The notes under the pieces were generated by a model. That model was not told where the DNA came from and did no database searches. It saw only the letters and a list, made by a program, of their open reading frames with translations. Both the position numbers and the translations under genes were made by a program. Positions 16,358-24,793 of a stretch of 34,396 bases of DNA are shown one piece after another (position 1 is the stretch's first letter; each line of letters starts with the position of its first letter). The DNA is from Methylibium sp031393925 (lineage in GTDB: Bacteria; Pseudomonadota; Gammaproteobacteria; Burkholderiales; Burkholderiaceae_C): positions 1 through 34,396 of the forward strand of contig NZ_JANMWL010000177.1 of the NCBI RefSeq assembly GCF_031393925.1. Reading direction: 5' to 3'.

Positions 16358-17203
16358 GTGACCGAAACGACTGTCGCCAGCACACCCACCGACTATGGCA
16401 AGGCCTACCGTGTCGACGGCAAGGTCGCGCTGATCAGCGGCGCAGCCCGCGGCCTCGGCGCCGAGATGGCCCGCGCGCTGGCGTCGGCCGGCGCGCGCGT
16501 GATGCTGACCGATGTGTTGGAGTCGGCCGGTCGCGCCACCGCCGCAGAGATTTGCGCCGCCGGCGGCAAGGCCGAGTTCATGCGCCTTGACACGACCCAG
16601 GAAGCGCAGTGGGAGGCCGCCGTGGCGGCCACGATCGCGAGCTTCGGCGGCTTGCATATCGTCATCAACAACGCTGGCATCGAGCGCCTGCAGTTCATCA
16701 CCGAAACCACGGTCGAGGAATTCCGCCTGGTGATGGACGTGAACGTGACCGGCGTCTTTCTCGGCTGCAAGCACGCGGTGCGCGCCATGCGCCCGGGCGG
16801 TCCGGCGGGGCAGGGGGGATCGATCATCAACTTGTCGTCGGTCGCCGGTCTGGCCGGTGTGACCGGGCTCGGTTCGTACTGCGCCTCGAAGGGGGCGGTT
16901 CGCTTGCTCACCAAGTCGGTGGCAGTCGAATGCGGCCAGCTCAAACTGGGCATCCGCTGCAACTCCATCCATCCGGGACTGGTGGGCACGAACATGGGTC
17001 GCGACCTGCTGCAGCACTTCGTGGATCTGCAGTTGGTGCCCGACGCCGCGGCGGCCACGGCGGCGTTCGAGGGGGCGCATCCGATCGGTCGCATGGGCTC
17101 GCCGGACGACATCGCTTCGGCCGCGCTCTATCTCGCTTCGGACGCCGCCAAATGGGTGACCGGTGCGGAGTTCGTGATCGACGGCGGCTACACCGCGATT
17201 TGA
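16358..17203 (+). CDS. short-chain dehydrogenase/reductase (probable alcohol dehydrogenase)
   Basis: This 281-residue NAD(P)-dependent SDR has the cofactor motif SGAARGLG at 27-34, with Ser in place of the usual Thr. It also has Asp52 after the second strand (MLTDV), which favours NAD, NNAG at 104-107 and catalytic Ser161, Tyr174 and Lys178 (SYCASKGA). The end has the common FVIDGGYTAI. It starts at GTG 16358, with GAGGAG nine bases upstream; no ATG is better placed. An insertion around 147-155 (GGPAGQGG) lengthens one loop. It resembles cyclic- or secondary-alcohol and hydroxysteroid dehydrogenases. With the Baeyer-Villiger monooxygenase and esterase nearby, oxidation of a secondary alcohol to a ketone is the likely role, but the substrate is inferred. 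Confidence 0.88.
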   Translation: MTETTVASTPTDYGKAYRVDGKVALISGAARGLGAEMARALASAGARVMLTDVLESAGRATAAEICAAGGKAEFMRLDTTQEAQWEAAVAATIASFGGLHIVINNAGIERLQFITETTVEEFRLVMDVNVTGVFLGCKHAVRAMRPGGPAGQGGSIINLSSVAGLAGVTGLGSYCASKGAVRLLTKSVAVECGQLKLGIRCNSIHPGLVGTNMGRDLLQHFVDLQLVPDAAAATAAFEGAHPIGRMGSPDDIASAALYLASDAAKWVTGAEFVIDGGYTAI

Positions 17204-17333
17204 GCAACGGCCAGGCAGCGTGACGATGCTCCGGCAAGCAAGCTCGATGTCGCACTGGCTGCGCCCGCAGTGCAGGCTTGCGGAGAGAATGCTGCGGCGC
17301 AGTACGTGTTTTGCCTAGTCGGTAGGGAATCGA

Positions 17334-17367
17334 TCCCAATGGATCGACTGCGAGCCCTTCCTACAGT
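17334..17367 (+). promoter_or_regulatory. possible third TTCCTACA-type promoter
   Basis: TTCCTACAGT at 17358-17367 repeats the downstream half of the promoters at 2176 and 16232, with CCCAATGG in place of GGTATTGG 15 bases upstream. The ATACC-N5-GGTAT repeat is missing. It precedes a strong ribosome-binding site and start codon at 17433-17446 that now lead into a gene remnant. Confidence 0.35.
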
Positions 17368-17443
17368 CGGCGACCTAAAAGCTTCGGCTCTCGCAAAGGC
17401 GCGTTTGGCGGGACCGAACGATCAACAACAACAGGAGACCAGC

Positions 17444-17560
17444 ATGGATGCATGTCCATCGACGCAGGCCGCGCCACGCGGCCAAAGGCAAGCTCTGCCT
17501 CACCATGCAAGGAACTGACTTCGTGACGGGCGGCGGTTGTCAAGTTGGGGTTCATCACCC
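17444..17560 (+). pseudogene. remnant of a gene start, possibly an SDR gene
   Basis: AGGAGA at 17433-17438 and ATG at 17444 form a good translation start behind a promoter-like element, but the frame stops after 24 codons (TGA 17516). The neighbouring frame (from 17448) continues with KGKLCL and then FVTGGGCQVG, which recalls the GKxxLVTGGG start of short-chain dehydrogenases. I read this as a frameshifted, truncated gene start whose body has been lost. The family guess is weak. The rest of the 17204-17699 gap holds no other gene. Confidence 0.35.
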
Positions 17561-17565
17561 CGCAA

Positions 17566-17612
17566 CAACTACCCGCAAGGGTGGGTTCGTTGGACGGCAG
17601 CCAGCCTCCAAT
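17566..17612 (+). promoter_or_regulatory. shared regulatory element, copy 1 (CAACTACCCG-N3-GGGTGGG-N6-GGACGGC)
   Basis: CAACTACCCG (17566-17575), GGGTGGG (17579-17585), GGACGGC (17592-17598) and CCAAT (17608-17612). The same blocks, with the same first two spacers, stand before the monooxygenase gene at 30369. ACCC-N4-GGGT is an inverted repeat, suiting a dimeric regulator. The element ends 87 bases before the transporter's ATG. The MalT/AlkS-type LuxR protein encoded at 27258-30017 is a natural candidate to bind it (inference). Confidence 0.55.
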
Positions 17613-17699
17613 GGCGTCGCTCGAATCCTAGGTCATGGCATGTCCTGACCGATCGCTCCAGTTTCGATGGGGCTCACTGCTTTAACCCTCGGGTGATTG

Positions 17700-20117
17700 A
17701 TGCAAAAGACTGACCTTCGACACCGGCTTGCGCGCTTCACGCTCGGCAACCGGTGGCTGATCCTGGTGGTCATGGGCGTGATCACGGCCTTCTTCGCCGC
17801 GGGCTTGATGAAGGTGGAAGTCCGGACGATCTTCTCGGACCTTTTCCCCAAGGATCATCCTTTCGTCAAGGTCTTCAAGGACCACCCCAATTTCGGCAGC
17901 CCGCTGACCGTCACCTTGATGGTCAAGCGCACGGACGGCAAGGACGTCTTCGAGGTCGATACGCTCAACAAGATCTGGCGTTTGTCACGCGACATCGACC
18001 TTGCGCCCGGCGTCGACCACGACCAGATCCTCTCGATTGCCACGCCAAAGGCGCGCTATACGGTGATCACGCCAGACGGGATCTTTTCCAACCCGATCAT
18101 GGATGACGAGCCGCCCAAGACGCCGGCCGATCTGGCCGAGATTCGCCGCCGCGTCGGCGAGTCGCCCGCTGCGGCCACCTTCCTCGTGTCCTACGATCAC
18201 ACGGCCACGCTGATCAACGCCACCTTTATCGAGAGCAAGCTCGACTACGGCGTGGCGTTCAAGTTCATCCAGGAAATCGTCGCAAAAGAAAAGGACGCTG
18301 CGCACGAAATCCACGTGGCGGGCTTCCCGGTCATGACGGGCTGGGTCTATGCGTTCGGTGGCAACACCGCAGAGATCTTCGGGCTCACGCTGCTGCTCAT
18401 GTTCTTGATGCTGGCGCTGCACATGCGCAACCTGTCGGGCATCGTCGGCCCGCTCGTCGTGAGCACGGTGTCGGCGATCTGGGGCTTTGGTCTGGTCGGC
18501 TGGCTCGGGCTGCCGGTCGAGCCCCTGTTGATGGTGGTGCCGCTGATGCTCATCGCGCGCTGCTTCAGCCACTGCGTCCAGGCGACCGAGCGCTACTACG
18601 AACTCTTGCACGACGGGCACGAGAAGACCAAGGCCGCCGAACTCTCGCTGGTCTCGCTGATGGCGCCGGGCACGCTGGGCATCTTCACCGACGTGTGCGG
18701 CCTGCTGCTCGTCGCGTTGGCCCCTATCCCGGCAATGGAGCGCTTTGCGCTGTTCACCGGGCTGTGGGCGATGAACCTCGTGCCCTGCAGCGTGTTCCTC
18801 ACCCCCATCCTGCTGAGCCTGCTGCCGCGCCCCAAGAACCTCGAGCATGTGCTCGCCAGCCAAGGCGAGAGCGGTCCGATGCAAAGGGGCATGTTGAAAA
18901 CGCTCGACGGCTTTGCAAACCTCGTTCAGGGCAAGGCGTCGCGCTACACGGCGGGAGCCTTCGTGCTGATCACCGTGATATCGGTGTTCTTTATGCTGCG
19001 CGTCCAGGTAGGCAACCCGGTCGAAGGCACGAATTTGCTGCGTTACGATTCGGAGTTCAACGCGGCCGTGCGGCAGATCAACAACAACTTCCCGGGCTCG
19101 ATGACGATGGAGGTGGTGTTCGAGGGCAAGGAAGGTGAACGCATCCTGGGCCAGTCCGAGACGCTGTCGGTCATGCGCGACCTGCAACAGTGTCTGGAGG
19201 CCCGCCCGAACCCGCCGACCGCGACGCTGTCCTTCGCCGACATGGCGCCCGAGGCCAACCGCGTGTTCAGCGGCGGCAACCCGAAGTGGGCGCCGCTCGA
19301 CAACGACGACGTGTCTGCCGCGGGCGCGGTCAACGGTCTGATGGCCGGTACCAACGCCAAGGCCTTCGCGCATGTGTCCGATTTCGAGCTGCGCAACGCC
19401 ACCGTTTCGCTCTGGTATTCCAACAACAAGCAGGCCACGGTGGACAACGCGCTCGTCCAGGCGCGCGCCTGTGTCGCGAAGGTCGGAGAGGAGCATGCCA
19501 AGTTCCGCATCCGCCTCGCCTCCGGCACCATCGCGCTGCAGCAGTCGATCAACGACACGGTGGTTCGCTACGAATCACGCATCGTGGCCGCCCTGAACCT
19601 GGTGATCCTGATTGGTTGCTCGCTGGCCTACCGCTCCATCGTGGCGGGCGTGCTGCTGCTGATTCCGGTCAACCTTGCCAACGCCATGCTGACGGCCTCG
19701 ATGTCCATTGCCGGTCTGGGGTTGGACGTGAACACGCTGCCGATCCTGGCGATCGGTATCGGCGTGGGCATCGACTACGGCATCTACTTGCTCACGCGCA
19801 TCTGCGAGGAGTACCAGGGCGCTGCCAAGAAGGATCTGGGGCTTGCCATTCGCATCTCGCTCAAGACCTGTGGCAAGGCCATCTTCTTCACCGCGGCCCT
19901 GATGACGATCGGCCTCATCCCGTGGTACTTCCTGTCGGAACTGAAATTCCTGTCCGACATGGGCCTGCTGCTCGTGGTGGTGATGTTCATCAACATGGTT
20001 TTGGCCCTGATCCTTTTGCCCTTGCTCATCTATCTGATCAAGCCGAAGTTTCTGGATAGCGATATGTCCGCGCTGTCGGAATCCGTGGTAGACCCTCAAA
20101 GGGCACCTGCCCACTGA
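17700..20117 (+). CDS. RND-superfamily (MMPL/HpnN-type) transporter
   Basis: This 805-residue inner-membrane protein has the RND layout: TM1 (about 17-36), a large periplasmic loop, a TM bundle (about 215-400), a TM near 415-435, a second periplasmic loop, and a final bundle (about 625-795) with AIGIGVGIDYGIYLLTR (about 682-698). No HAE-type membrane-fusion or TolC gene accompanies it, which fits the MMPL/hopanoid-transporter branch that moves lipids or hydrophobic molecules. I prefer the ATG at 17700; a TTG at 17697 directly before it is possible. The ribosome-binding site is poor. It leads a DUF1329-YCF48-DUF1302 set that recurs next to catabolic genes for steroids, terpenes and other hydrophobic compounds in Proteobacteria. 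Direction of transport is unknown. Confidence 0.9.
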   Translation: MQKTDLRHRLARFTLGNRWLILVVMGVITAFFAAGLMKVEVRTIFSDLFPKDHPFVKVFKDHPNFGSPLTVTLMVKRTDGKDVFEVDTLNKIWRLSRDIDLAPGVDHDQILSIATPKARYTVITPDGIFSNPIMDDEPPKTPADLAEIRRRVGESPAAATFLVSYDHTATLINATFIESKLDYGVAFKFIQEIVAKEKDAAHEIHVAGFPVMTGWVYAFGGNTAEIFGLTLLLMFLMLALHMRNLSGIVGPLVVSTVSAIWGFGLVGWLGLPVEPLLMVVPLMLIARCFSHCVQATERYYELLHDGHEKTKAAELSLVSLMAPGTLGIFTDVCGLLLVALAPIPAMERFALFTGLWAMNLVPCSVFLTPILLSLLPRPKNLEHVLASQGESGPMQRGMLKTLDGFANLVQGKASRYTAGAFVLITVISVFFMLRVQVGNPVEGTNLLRYDSEFNAAVRQINNNFPGSMTMEVVFEGKEGERILGQSETLSVMRDLQQCLEARPNPPTATLSFADMAPEANRVFSGGNPKWAPLDNDDVSAAGAVNGLMAGTNAKAFAHVSDFELRNATVSLWYSNNKQATVDNALVQARACVAKVGEEHAKFRIRLASGTIALQQSINDTVVRYESRIVAALNLVILIGCSLAYRSIVAGVLLLIPVNLANAMLTASMSIAGLGLDVNTLPILAIGIGVGIDYGIYLLTRICEEYQGAAKKDLGLAIRISLKTCGKAIFFTAALMTIGLIPWYFLSELKFLSDMGLLLVVVMFINMVLALILLPLLIYLIKPKFLDSDMSALSESVVDPQRAPAH

Positions 20118-20182
20118 AACGCTCGGTCCGCGCAGCACGCCCCCGGGTTACTTTTCAACCAACCATGACGTAGGAAATCACC

Positions 20183-21553
20183 ATGCACATCCGTAAATAC
20201 GACCACGACTACAGCCGCCGCTTCTTCATGGATCAGACTGCCAAGGGCATTGCCACGGCTGGCGTGCTGGGCCCCCTGTGGCCCTTGATTTCTCACTCGG
20301 CCGACATCAGCAAGGCCTACCCGGACGAGCTGATGTCGATCGACGCCTGGTCCAAGGGCAAGATCAAGACGGGCGACTACATCACCGCCGACAACGTCGA
20401 CATCGTGAAGGAACTGATCGACCCGGTGGCCTACCAGCAGATCAAGACCATGGGTCGCAAGATCCGCATCGTGCCGACCACGCGTGACGTCACGCGCATG
20501 TTCCCGGCCGAGTATCTGGAAGCTACGTTGCGCAACCAGGGCCAGGCGAAGTTCGATGCCAACGGCAACATCACCGCCCAGGACGGCAAGCCCTGGATCG
20601 GTGGCAACCCCTTCCCCGATGCCAAGACGGGTGTCGAGCTGGCCGCCAACCTCACGCTCTCCTGGGGCCGTCACGACAACTCCACCTACGCCATCCGCGA
20701 CTGGGAAATTTCCCCCCAGGGCACGCAGAGCTACCTGTACGACTTCGCCTGGGTCGAAGAGAACTCCTTGGTGCGCAACGTGCCGAAGGCGTTCGCCGGC
20801 GGCGAGGACAAGCTGCGCTACCAGTCGGTGTTCTTCACGGCGCCCTCGGACGTGAAGGGCACCGGCTACCTCAGCACCTGGTACTACGACCAGCGCAAAT
20901 TTCCGGATCTGGTCGGTTACCTGCCGGCCTTCAAGCGGGTGCGCAAGTTCCCCACCAACCAGCGCTTCGAGCCGCTGGTGCCGGGCAGCAACCTCTACCT
21001 GTCGGACGCCTGGGCGGCCGGCGACCCGATGCTGACCTGGGGCAACTACAAGATCGTCGGGCGCGGCCCCTTCCTCGGCGCCGTGTCGCAGACGTGGTAC
21101 GGCGACCACCCCAACTGGGAGCGCCCGGTGCATGGCGGCCCGAAGGGGATCACCTTCTTCGAGACCAACATGGAGTTCTGCCCCGACGTCGCCGTGTTCG
21201 AAGCCGAGCCGACGGGTTATCCGCGCGCGCCGGTGGGCAAGAAGCGGGTGTGGATCGACATGCGCAACATGATGTATGTGGCCTACATCACCTTCGACCG
21301 CCGCGGCGAGATCTACAAGTCCTTCGAGCCGCAGTACAGCCTGTACGAGAAGGGCGACAAGAAGAAGATGGACGGCAAGAACATCGACTGGTCGTGGACG
21401 GCGGTGATGTCCCACAACATCCAGGACGGCCGCATGACTCGCTTCCTTCAAGTCAAGAACATCGCCGGTGGCTTTAACTCGGGCTACAACAACAACGACG
21501 GCCTGTATGAAAAGTTCCTGACCGAGCAGGCGCTGCAGCGCCTCGGGACCTGA
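20183..21553 (+). CDS. DUF1329 family exported protein, copy 1
   Basis: This 456-residue protein of the DUF1329 family is thought to adopt a LolA/LolB-like lipid-binding fold. The N-terminus HDYSRRFFMDQTAKGIATAG carries a twin-arginine motif followed by a weakly hydrophobic stretch, suggesting Tat export to the periplasm. The mature part starts near KAYPDELMSID, and the family blocks PWIGGNPFPD and KFPTNQRFEPL can be read. It lies 65 bases after the transporter gene and two bases before the propeller gene. A periplasmic carrier between inner-membrane transporter and outer-membrane DUF1302 protein is a reasonable inference. The family's biochemical role is not established. Confidence 0.88.
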   Translation: MHIRKYDHDYSRRFFMDQTAKGIATAGVLGPLWPLISHSADISKAYPDELMSIDAWSKGKIKTGDYITADNVDIVKELIDPVAYQQIKTMGRKIRIVPTTRDVTRMFPAEYLEATLRNQGQAKFDANGNITAQDGKPWIGGNPFPDAKTGVELAANLTLSWGRHDNSTYAIRDWEISPQGTQSYLYDFAWVEENSLVRNVPKAFAGGEDKLRYQSVFFTAPSDVKGTGYLSTWYYDQRKFPDLVGYLPAFKRVRKFPTNQRFEPLVPGSNLYLSDAWAAGDPMLTWGNYKIVGRGPFLGAVSQTWYGDHPNWERPVHGGPKGITFFETNMEFCPDVAVFEAEPTGYPRAPVGKKRVWIDMRNMMYVAYITFDRRGEIYKSFEPQYSLYEKGDKKKMDGKNIDWSWTAVMSHNIQDGRMTRFLQVKNIAGGFNSGYNNNDGLYEKFLTEQALQRLGT

Positions 21554-21555
21554 GC

Positions 21556-22623
21556 ATGCCGACCGGGTCGAAACGCGGGGGGGGCGTGGCGGCAGCGGTC
21601 GCACAACGCGGGCTGACCAGCGCGAAAGCGCTGGTTGCCGCGTTGCTGGCTTTCGGGGCAATCGCTGGCCCGGTCATGGCGGTGGGCGCCGAATCAAAGG
21701 CGGTGGCCGCCTCGGCGGCCGCCACCGACGGCGGCGGTGTCAAGCAACTGCGTCGCGGCACCGCGCACGACGCGCTGTATGACATCGCCTTCGACGGCCA
21801 GCGCGGCATCGCGGTGGGCGCGCTGGGGGCGGTGCTCACCACGTCCGACGGCGGTGCCAGTTGGGAGTCGCAGCCGGCCCCGGTCCACAACCTGGCGCTG
21901 CTGTCGGTGGCGATCAAGGGCGACAAGTGCATTGCCGTGGGGCAGACGGGCATCGTCTTCACGGCCGACGACTGCAAGACGTGGAAGGCCTCGCCGTCGG
22001 TCACCAAGTCGCGGCTGCTGGCGGTCGGCGTCAACGCCCAGGGCCTCGCTTACGCGGTGGGGGGCTTCGGCACCATCCTGCGCTCCACCGATTGGGGCAA
22101 GACGTGGGTGCCGCAAGTCGTCGACTGGAAAGGCTTCACCGAGGGCGGGGCAGAGCCGCATCTGTACGACGTCCATGTGGCCGAGGACGGCACGCCCACC
22201 ATCGTGGGCGAGTTCGAGCTGATTCTTCGCGCCACCAATGGGGGCAGCCAGTGGAAAGCGCTGCACAAGGGCGAACGTTCCCTGTTTGGCTTGACGGTGT
22301 TGGGCGACGGGCGTGCCTTTGCCGTAGGGCAAAGCGGCGGTGTGCTGGCCAGCAGCGACGGCGGGGCGACCTGGCGCTCGCTGAGTTCGGGCAGCGGAGC
22401 GATCCTGACCGGTGTTTACGCCACGCCGACGGGTCAGTTATTGGTCAGCGGAAGCAACACCGCTCTGCTCAGCAAGGACGACGGCGTGTCGTGGACGCGT
22501 GTGTCGTCCAAGTTCATTGCCAATGGCTGGCTTCAGGCCTTGGCGGCCGGTGCGGGGGCTGGAGGGAAGCCACGGCTCCTGGGCGTCGGTTCCGGGGGCT
22601 CGATTTTGGAAATCGATCTGTAA
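21556..22623 (+). CDS. YCF48-like (BNR-repeat) beta-propeller, exported
   Basis: This 355-residue protein has an N-terminal signal (Arg/Lys-rich start, hydrophobic ALVAALLAFGAIAGPVMA, cleavage near residue 42). It has seven repeats of about 42 residues of the form AVG..G.IL.S.DGG.TW (AVGALGAVLTTSDGGASWE, AVGGFGTILRSTDWGKTW, AVGQSGGVLASSDGGATW and others), giving a seven-bladed propeller like the photosystem II assembly factor YCF48. It has no link to photosynthesis here. In non-phototrophs these genes sit with DUF1329, DUF1302 and MMPL genes, as in this window. It starts two bases after the DUF1329 stop. A periplasmic scaffold role is inferred. Confidence 0.85.
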   Translation: MPTGSKRGGGVAAAVAQRGLTSAKALVAALLAFGAIAGPVMAVGAESKAVAASAAATDGGGVKQLRRGTAHDALYDIAFDGQRGIAVGALGAVLTTSDGGASWESQPAPVHNLALLSVAIKGDKCIAVGQTGIVFTADDCKTWKASPSVTKSRLLAVGVNAQGLAYAVGGFGTILRSTDWGKTWVPQVVDWKGFTEGGAEPHLYDVHVAEDGTPTIVGEFELILRATNGGSQWKALHKGERSLFGLTVLGDGRAFAVGQSGGVLASSDGGATWRSLSSGSGAILTGVYATPTGQLLVSGSNTALLSKDDGVSWTRVSSKFIANGWLQALAAGAGAGGKPRLLGVGSGGSILEIDL

Positions 22624-22648
22624 ACCACAACGAGGAGACAAGACTGTG

Positions 22649-24670
22649 ATGAATATGCATAGAAAAGCCGCCCAGCGGTGCGCGATCTCGGCTGCGGTAC
22701 TGGCCGCGCTGGTGGGGCCGACGCAAGCGGCGGAGTGGGATATCACTGGCCAGATCCGGCAGGAGCTCGCGGTGAAGACCACTAACGACCAGAACCCGGC
22801 CAACCAGGGATCTAGCTTTGGTAATGCGGGCAAGCCCGTGGCGTTTGGGGGCATCGACGTTGGAGCACCTTCTGCTTATATAAATCGCAATGGAGCCGCT
22901 CCCGGCACTTGCGGAGTTTTCGGTACTGCAACCGGTTGCACGCTTCAACATCCGACTGCCGATACTCGAAAGATCGATATTAATTGGTTCGCCACTCGTC
23001 TGGATCTGAACCTCGATGGCAAGCTCGATGAAACATTGAAGGTCACCGTCAAGTTGCGTGGCATCTTTGACGAAACCAAGGATGTTGAGAAGAATTCCCA
23101 TGGTTATACCGTGTTGAATTCAGGGGCTCCTTTAAACCCGACCTACCAATCCACCGCGGGCAACATCGAGGCGGGCAGCAGCTTCCGCCAGAAGTTCGGT
23201 GGTACTGCCGGCGGCCCGTTCGCCTACGGCAACGACCGGATGTTGATCGACCTGCCCGCGGCTTACGTCGACTACAACAACGGCCCGCTGTGGATCCGCG
23301 CGGGCAACCAACAGATCGCCTGGGGCGAGGCACTGTTTTTCCGCGTGGCCGACCAGGTCAACGGTCTGGACCTGCGCGGTCATTTGTTCGGCGTGGCGGC
23401 GGAAGAGTATTCCGACACGCGGCGCTCGTCGCTCGGCTTGCGCGTGAACTACCGCGTCAACGAGAAGACGGACATCGACACCTTCGCGCAGCAATTTGCA
23501 CCGACCCTCCTGCAGCAGGGCGAAACGCCCTATTACCTGATCCCGGACGCCTTCACGATCGACGAGGCACCGGGCTACAAGGAAGCCAAGAAGAAGTGGA
23601 ATCTCGGCTTCCGCCTCAAGGGTGAGGCGGGCGGCTTCGGCTACCAGGCCTTTGCGATCAGTCGCGTCAATCCGGATGGCGTGTACAAATGGTCCATCGC
23701 GAAGGACACGGGCAGTGACAACGGTGCTTACCCCGGATCGGCTGCAACCAACACCAACACCGGTGTCTGGAGCTTCAGCGACTGGGCCCGGGGCGCGGCT
23801 TACTCACGTCTGAACGCGATCCAGGGTGTGGGCACATTCGCGAGTGCCGTTTTCCCGGCTATCAACCCCACAACTGGTTTGTTGGAAGATGGTGCGACAA
23901 GGTCCGCCAATCTCGGTATCGATGGAGTTGCTGGCGGATGCGGCGCGACAGGTGGGGGCCTCAACTGGCAAGTCAACAACACCGCTACCGCGAAATGCGT
24001 CGTTGACACCTTCACCGGTTTCGGCCCTGTTCGCGGCTGGCTGGGCCGCGAGTACAGACGCGAGACCGTGCTGGGTGGCGGAATCAACCGCGTCTTCGAA
24101 GGTACGCCGGACTCCCTCCTCGATCAACTCATCGGTCGCTTCGAGTTCTCGTACACGCCCAACAAGAGGTTCACCAACCCCACCCTGGGCGACTATATAA
24201 AGCAAAACGAATACCAATTCGCCTTCATCGCGGAGAAGTACCACAAGTTCGTCAGCAGCGTCCCGGCGACCTATTTCGTGTTGCAGTGGTTGCACAAGCA
24301 AAGGAGCGACCTCTTTGGTCGTCACCTGGACGGTTATGACCAGCGCACAGTGAATGACTACTTGGCCGGCAGGGACATCGGCACCAGCAGTCTTTCGCCC
24401 AGGGGCAAGAAAGGTGGCTTCAACGCCTACGCGCTTGCGCTGCAGCAACCATCGCCCACACTGGAATACCGCTTTGACTTCGCCGTCCTCACCGATTTTG
24501 AAGGCGGCTGGTACATGCAGCCAGGCGTGAAGTGGAAGCCGTCCAAGAACATTCAGGCCGACATTTATCTGAACGCGGTGTACTCGCAGCACAAGGGCGA
24601 GGCCAGGGACTTCGTCGACGGCCTGCAGCACAACAACGAAGTGTTCGCTCGCATTGCCTACCTGTTCTGA
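22649..24670 (+). CDS. DUF1302 family outer-membrane protein
   Basis: This 673-residue protein is predicted to be an outer-membrane beta-barrel. It has a Sec signal (RKAAQRCAISAAVLAALVGP, cleavage TQA-AEWD) and ends FARIAYLF, with the C-terminal Phe typical of BAM substrates. A GAGGAG ribosome-binding site lies upstream; ATG 22649 is chosen over the adjacent GTG 22646. Family landmarks include ELAVKTTNDQNP and WIRAGNQQIAWGEALFFRVAD. Two Gly/Asn/Ala-rich segments (about residues 45-130 and 400-455) look like extended surface loops, and their DNA is less GC-rich than the rest, hinting at exchange or relaxed codon use. It is the probable outer-membrane gate for the hydrophobic substrate handled by the neighbouring genes. 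Confidence 0.88.
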   Translation: MNMHRKAAQRCAISAAVLAALVGPTQAAEWDITGQIRQELAVKTTNDQNPANQGSSFGNAGKPVAFGGIDVGAPSAYINRNGAAPGTCGVFGTATGCTLQHPTADTRKIDINWFATRLDLNLDGKLDETLKVTVKLRGIFDETKDVEKNSHGYTVLNSGAPLNPTYQSTAGNIEAGSSFRQKFGGTAGGPFAYGNDRMLIDLPAAYVDYNNGPLWIRAGNQQIAWGEALFFRVADQVNGLDLRGHLFGVAAEEYSDTRRSSLGLRVNYRVNEKTDIDTFAQQFAPTLLQQGETPYYLIPDAFTIDEAPGYKEAKKKWNLGFRLKGEAGGFGYQAFAISRVNPDGVYKWSIAKDTGSDNGAYPGSAATNTNTGVWSFSDWARGAAYSRLNAIQGVGTFASAVFPAINPTTGLLEDGATRSANLGIDGVAGGCGATGGGLNWQVNNTATAKCVVDTFTGFGPVRGWLGREYRRETVLGGGINRVFEGTPDSLLDQLIGRFEFSYTPNKRFTNPTLGDYIKQNEYQFAFIAEKYHKFVSSVPATYFVLQWLHKQRSDLFGRHLDGYDQRTVNDYLAGRDIGTSSLSPRGKKGGFNAYALALQQPSPTLEYRFDFAVLTDFEGGWYMQPGVKWKPSKNIQADIYLNAVYSQHKGEARDFVDGLQHNNEVFARIAYLF

Positions 24671-24715
24671 GCTGAACCGACCGCCACCGCGGCGGCCGGT
24701 GTGTGATGTCTGAAT

Positions 24716-24747
24716 GCACCGGCCGCTGACGCAGCCGGTGCTTTTTT
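24716..24747 (+). terminator. intrinsic terminator after the DUF1302 gene
   Basis: GCACCGGC (24716-24723) pairs with GCCGGTGC (24734-24741), followed by six T (24742-24747). This classical Rho-independent terminator, 46 bases after the stop codon, ends the transporter-DUF1329-YCF48-DUF1302 operon and separates it from the second DUF1329 gene. Confidence 0.92.
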
Positions 24748-24793
24748 CCTTGTCTCGCCGCTTGCGCATTGGACGCGAAACGATCCTGCAGTC

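Noticed and set aside
16123..16590. 155-codon plus-strand open frame between dmpP and the SDR gene
   Set aside because: It runs through the composite operator and then out of frame through the SDR start, with Arg-rich sequence and no ribosome-binding site.
17634..17660. TGGCATG near 17635 as a possible sigma54 promoter for the transporter
   Set aside because: The -24-like half is present, but the position of the -12 half reads GACC instead of TTGC.
17985..19496. 503-codon open frame on the minus strand
   Set aside because: It is opposite the RND transporter and extremely His/Gln/Arg-rich, with no recognisable domain.
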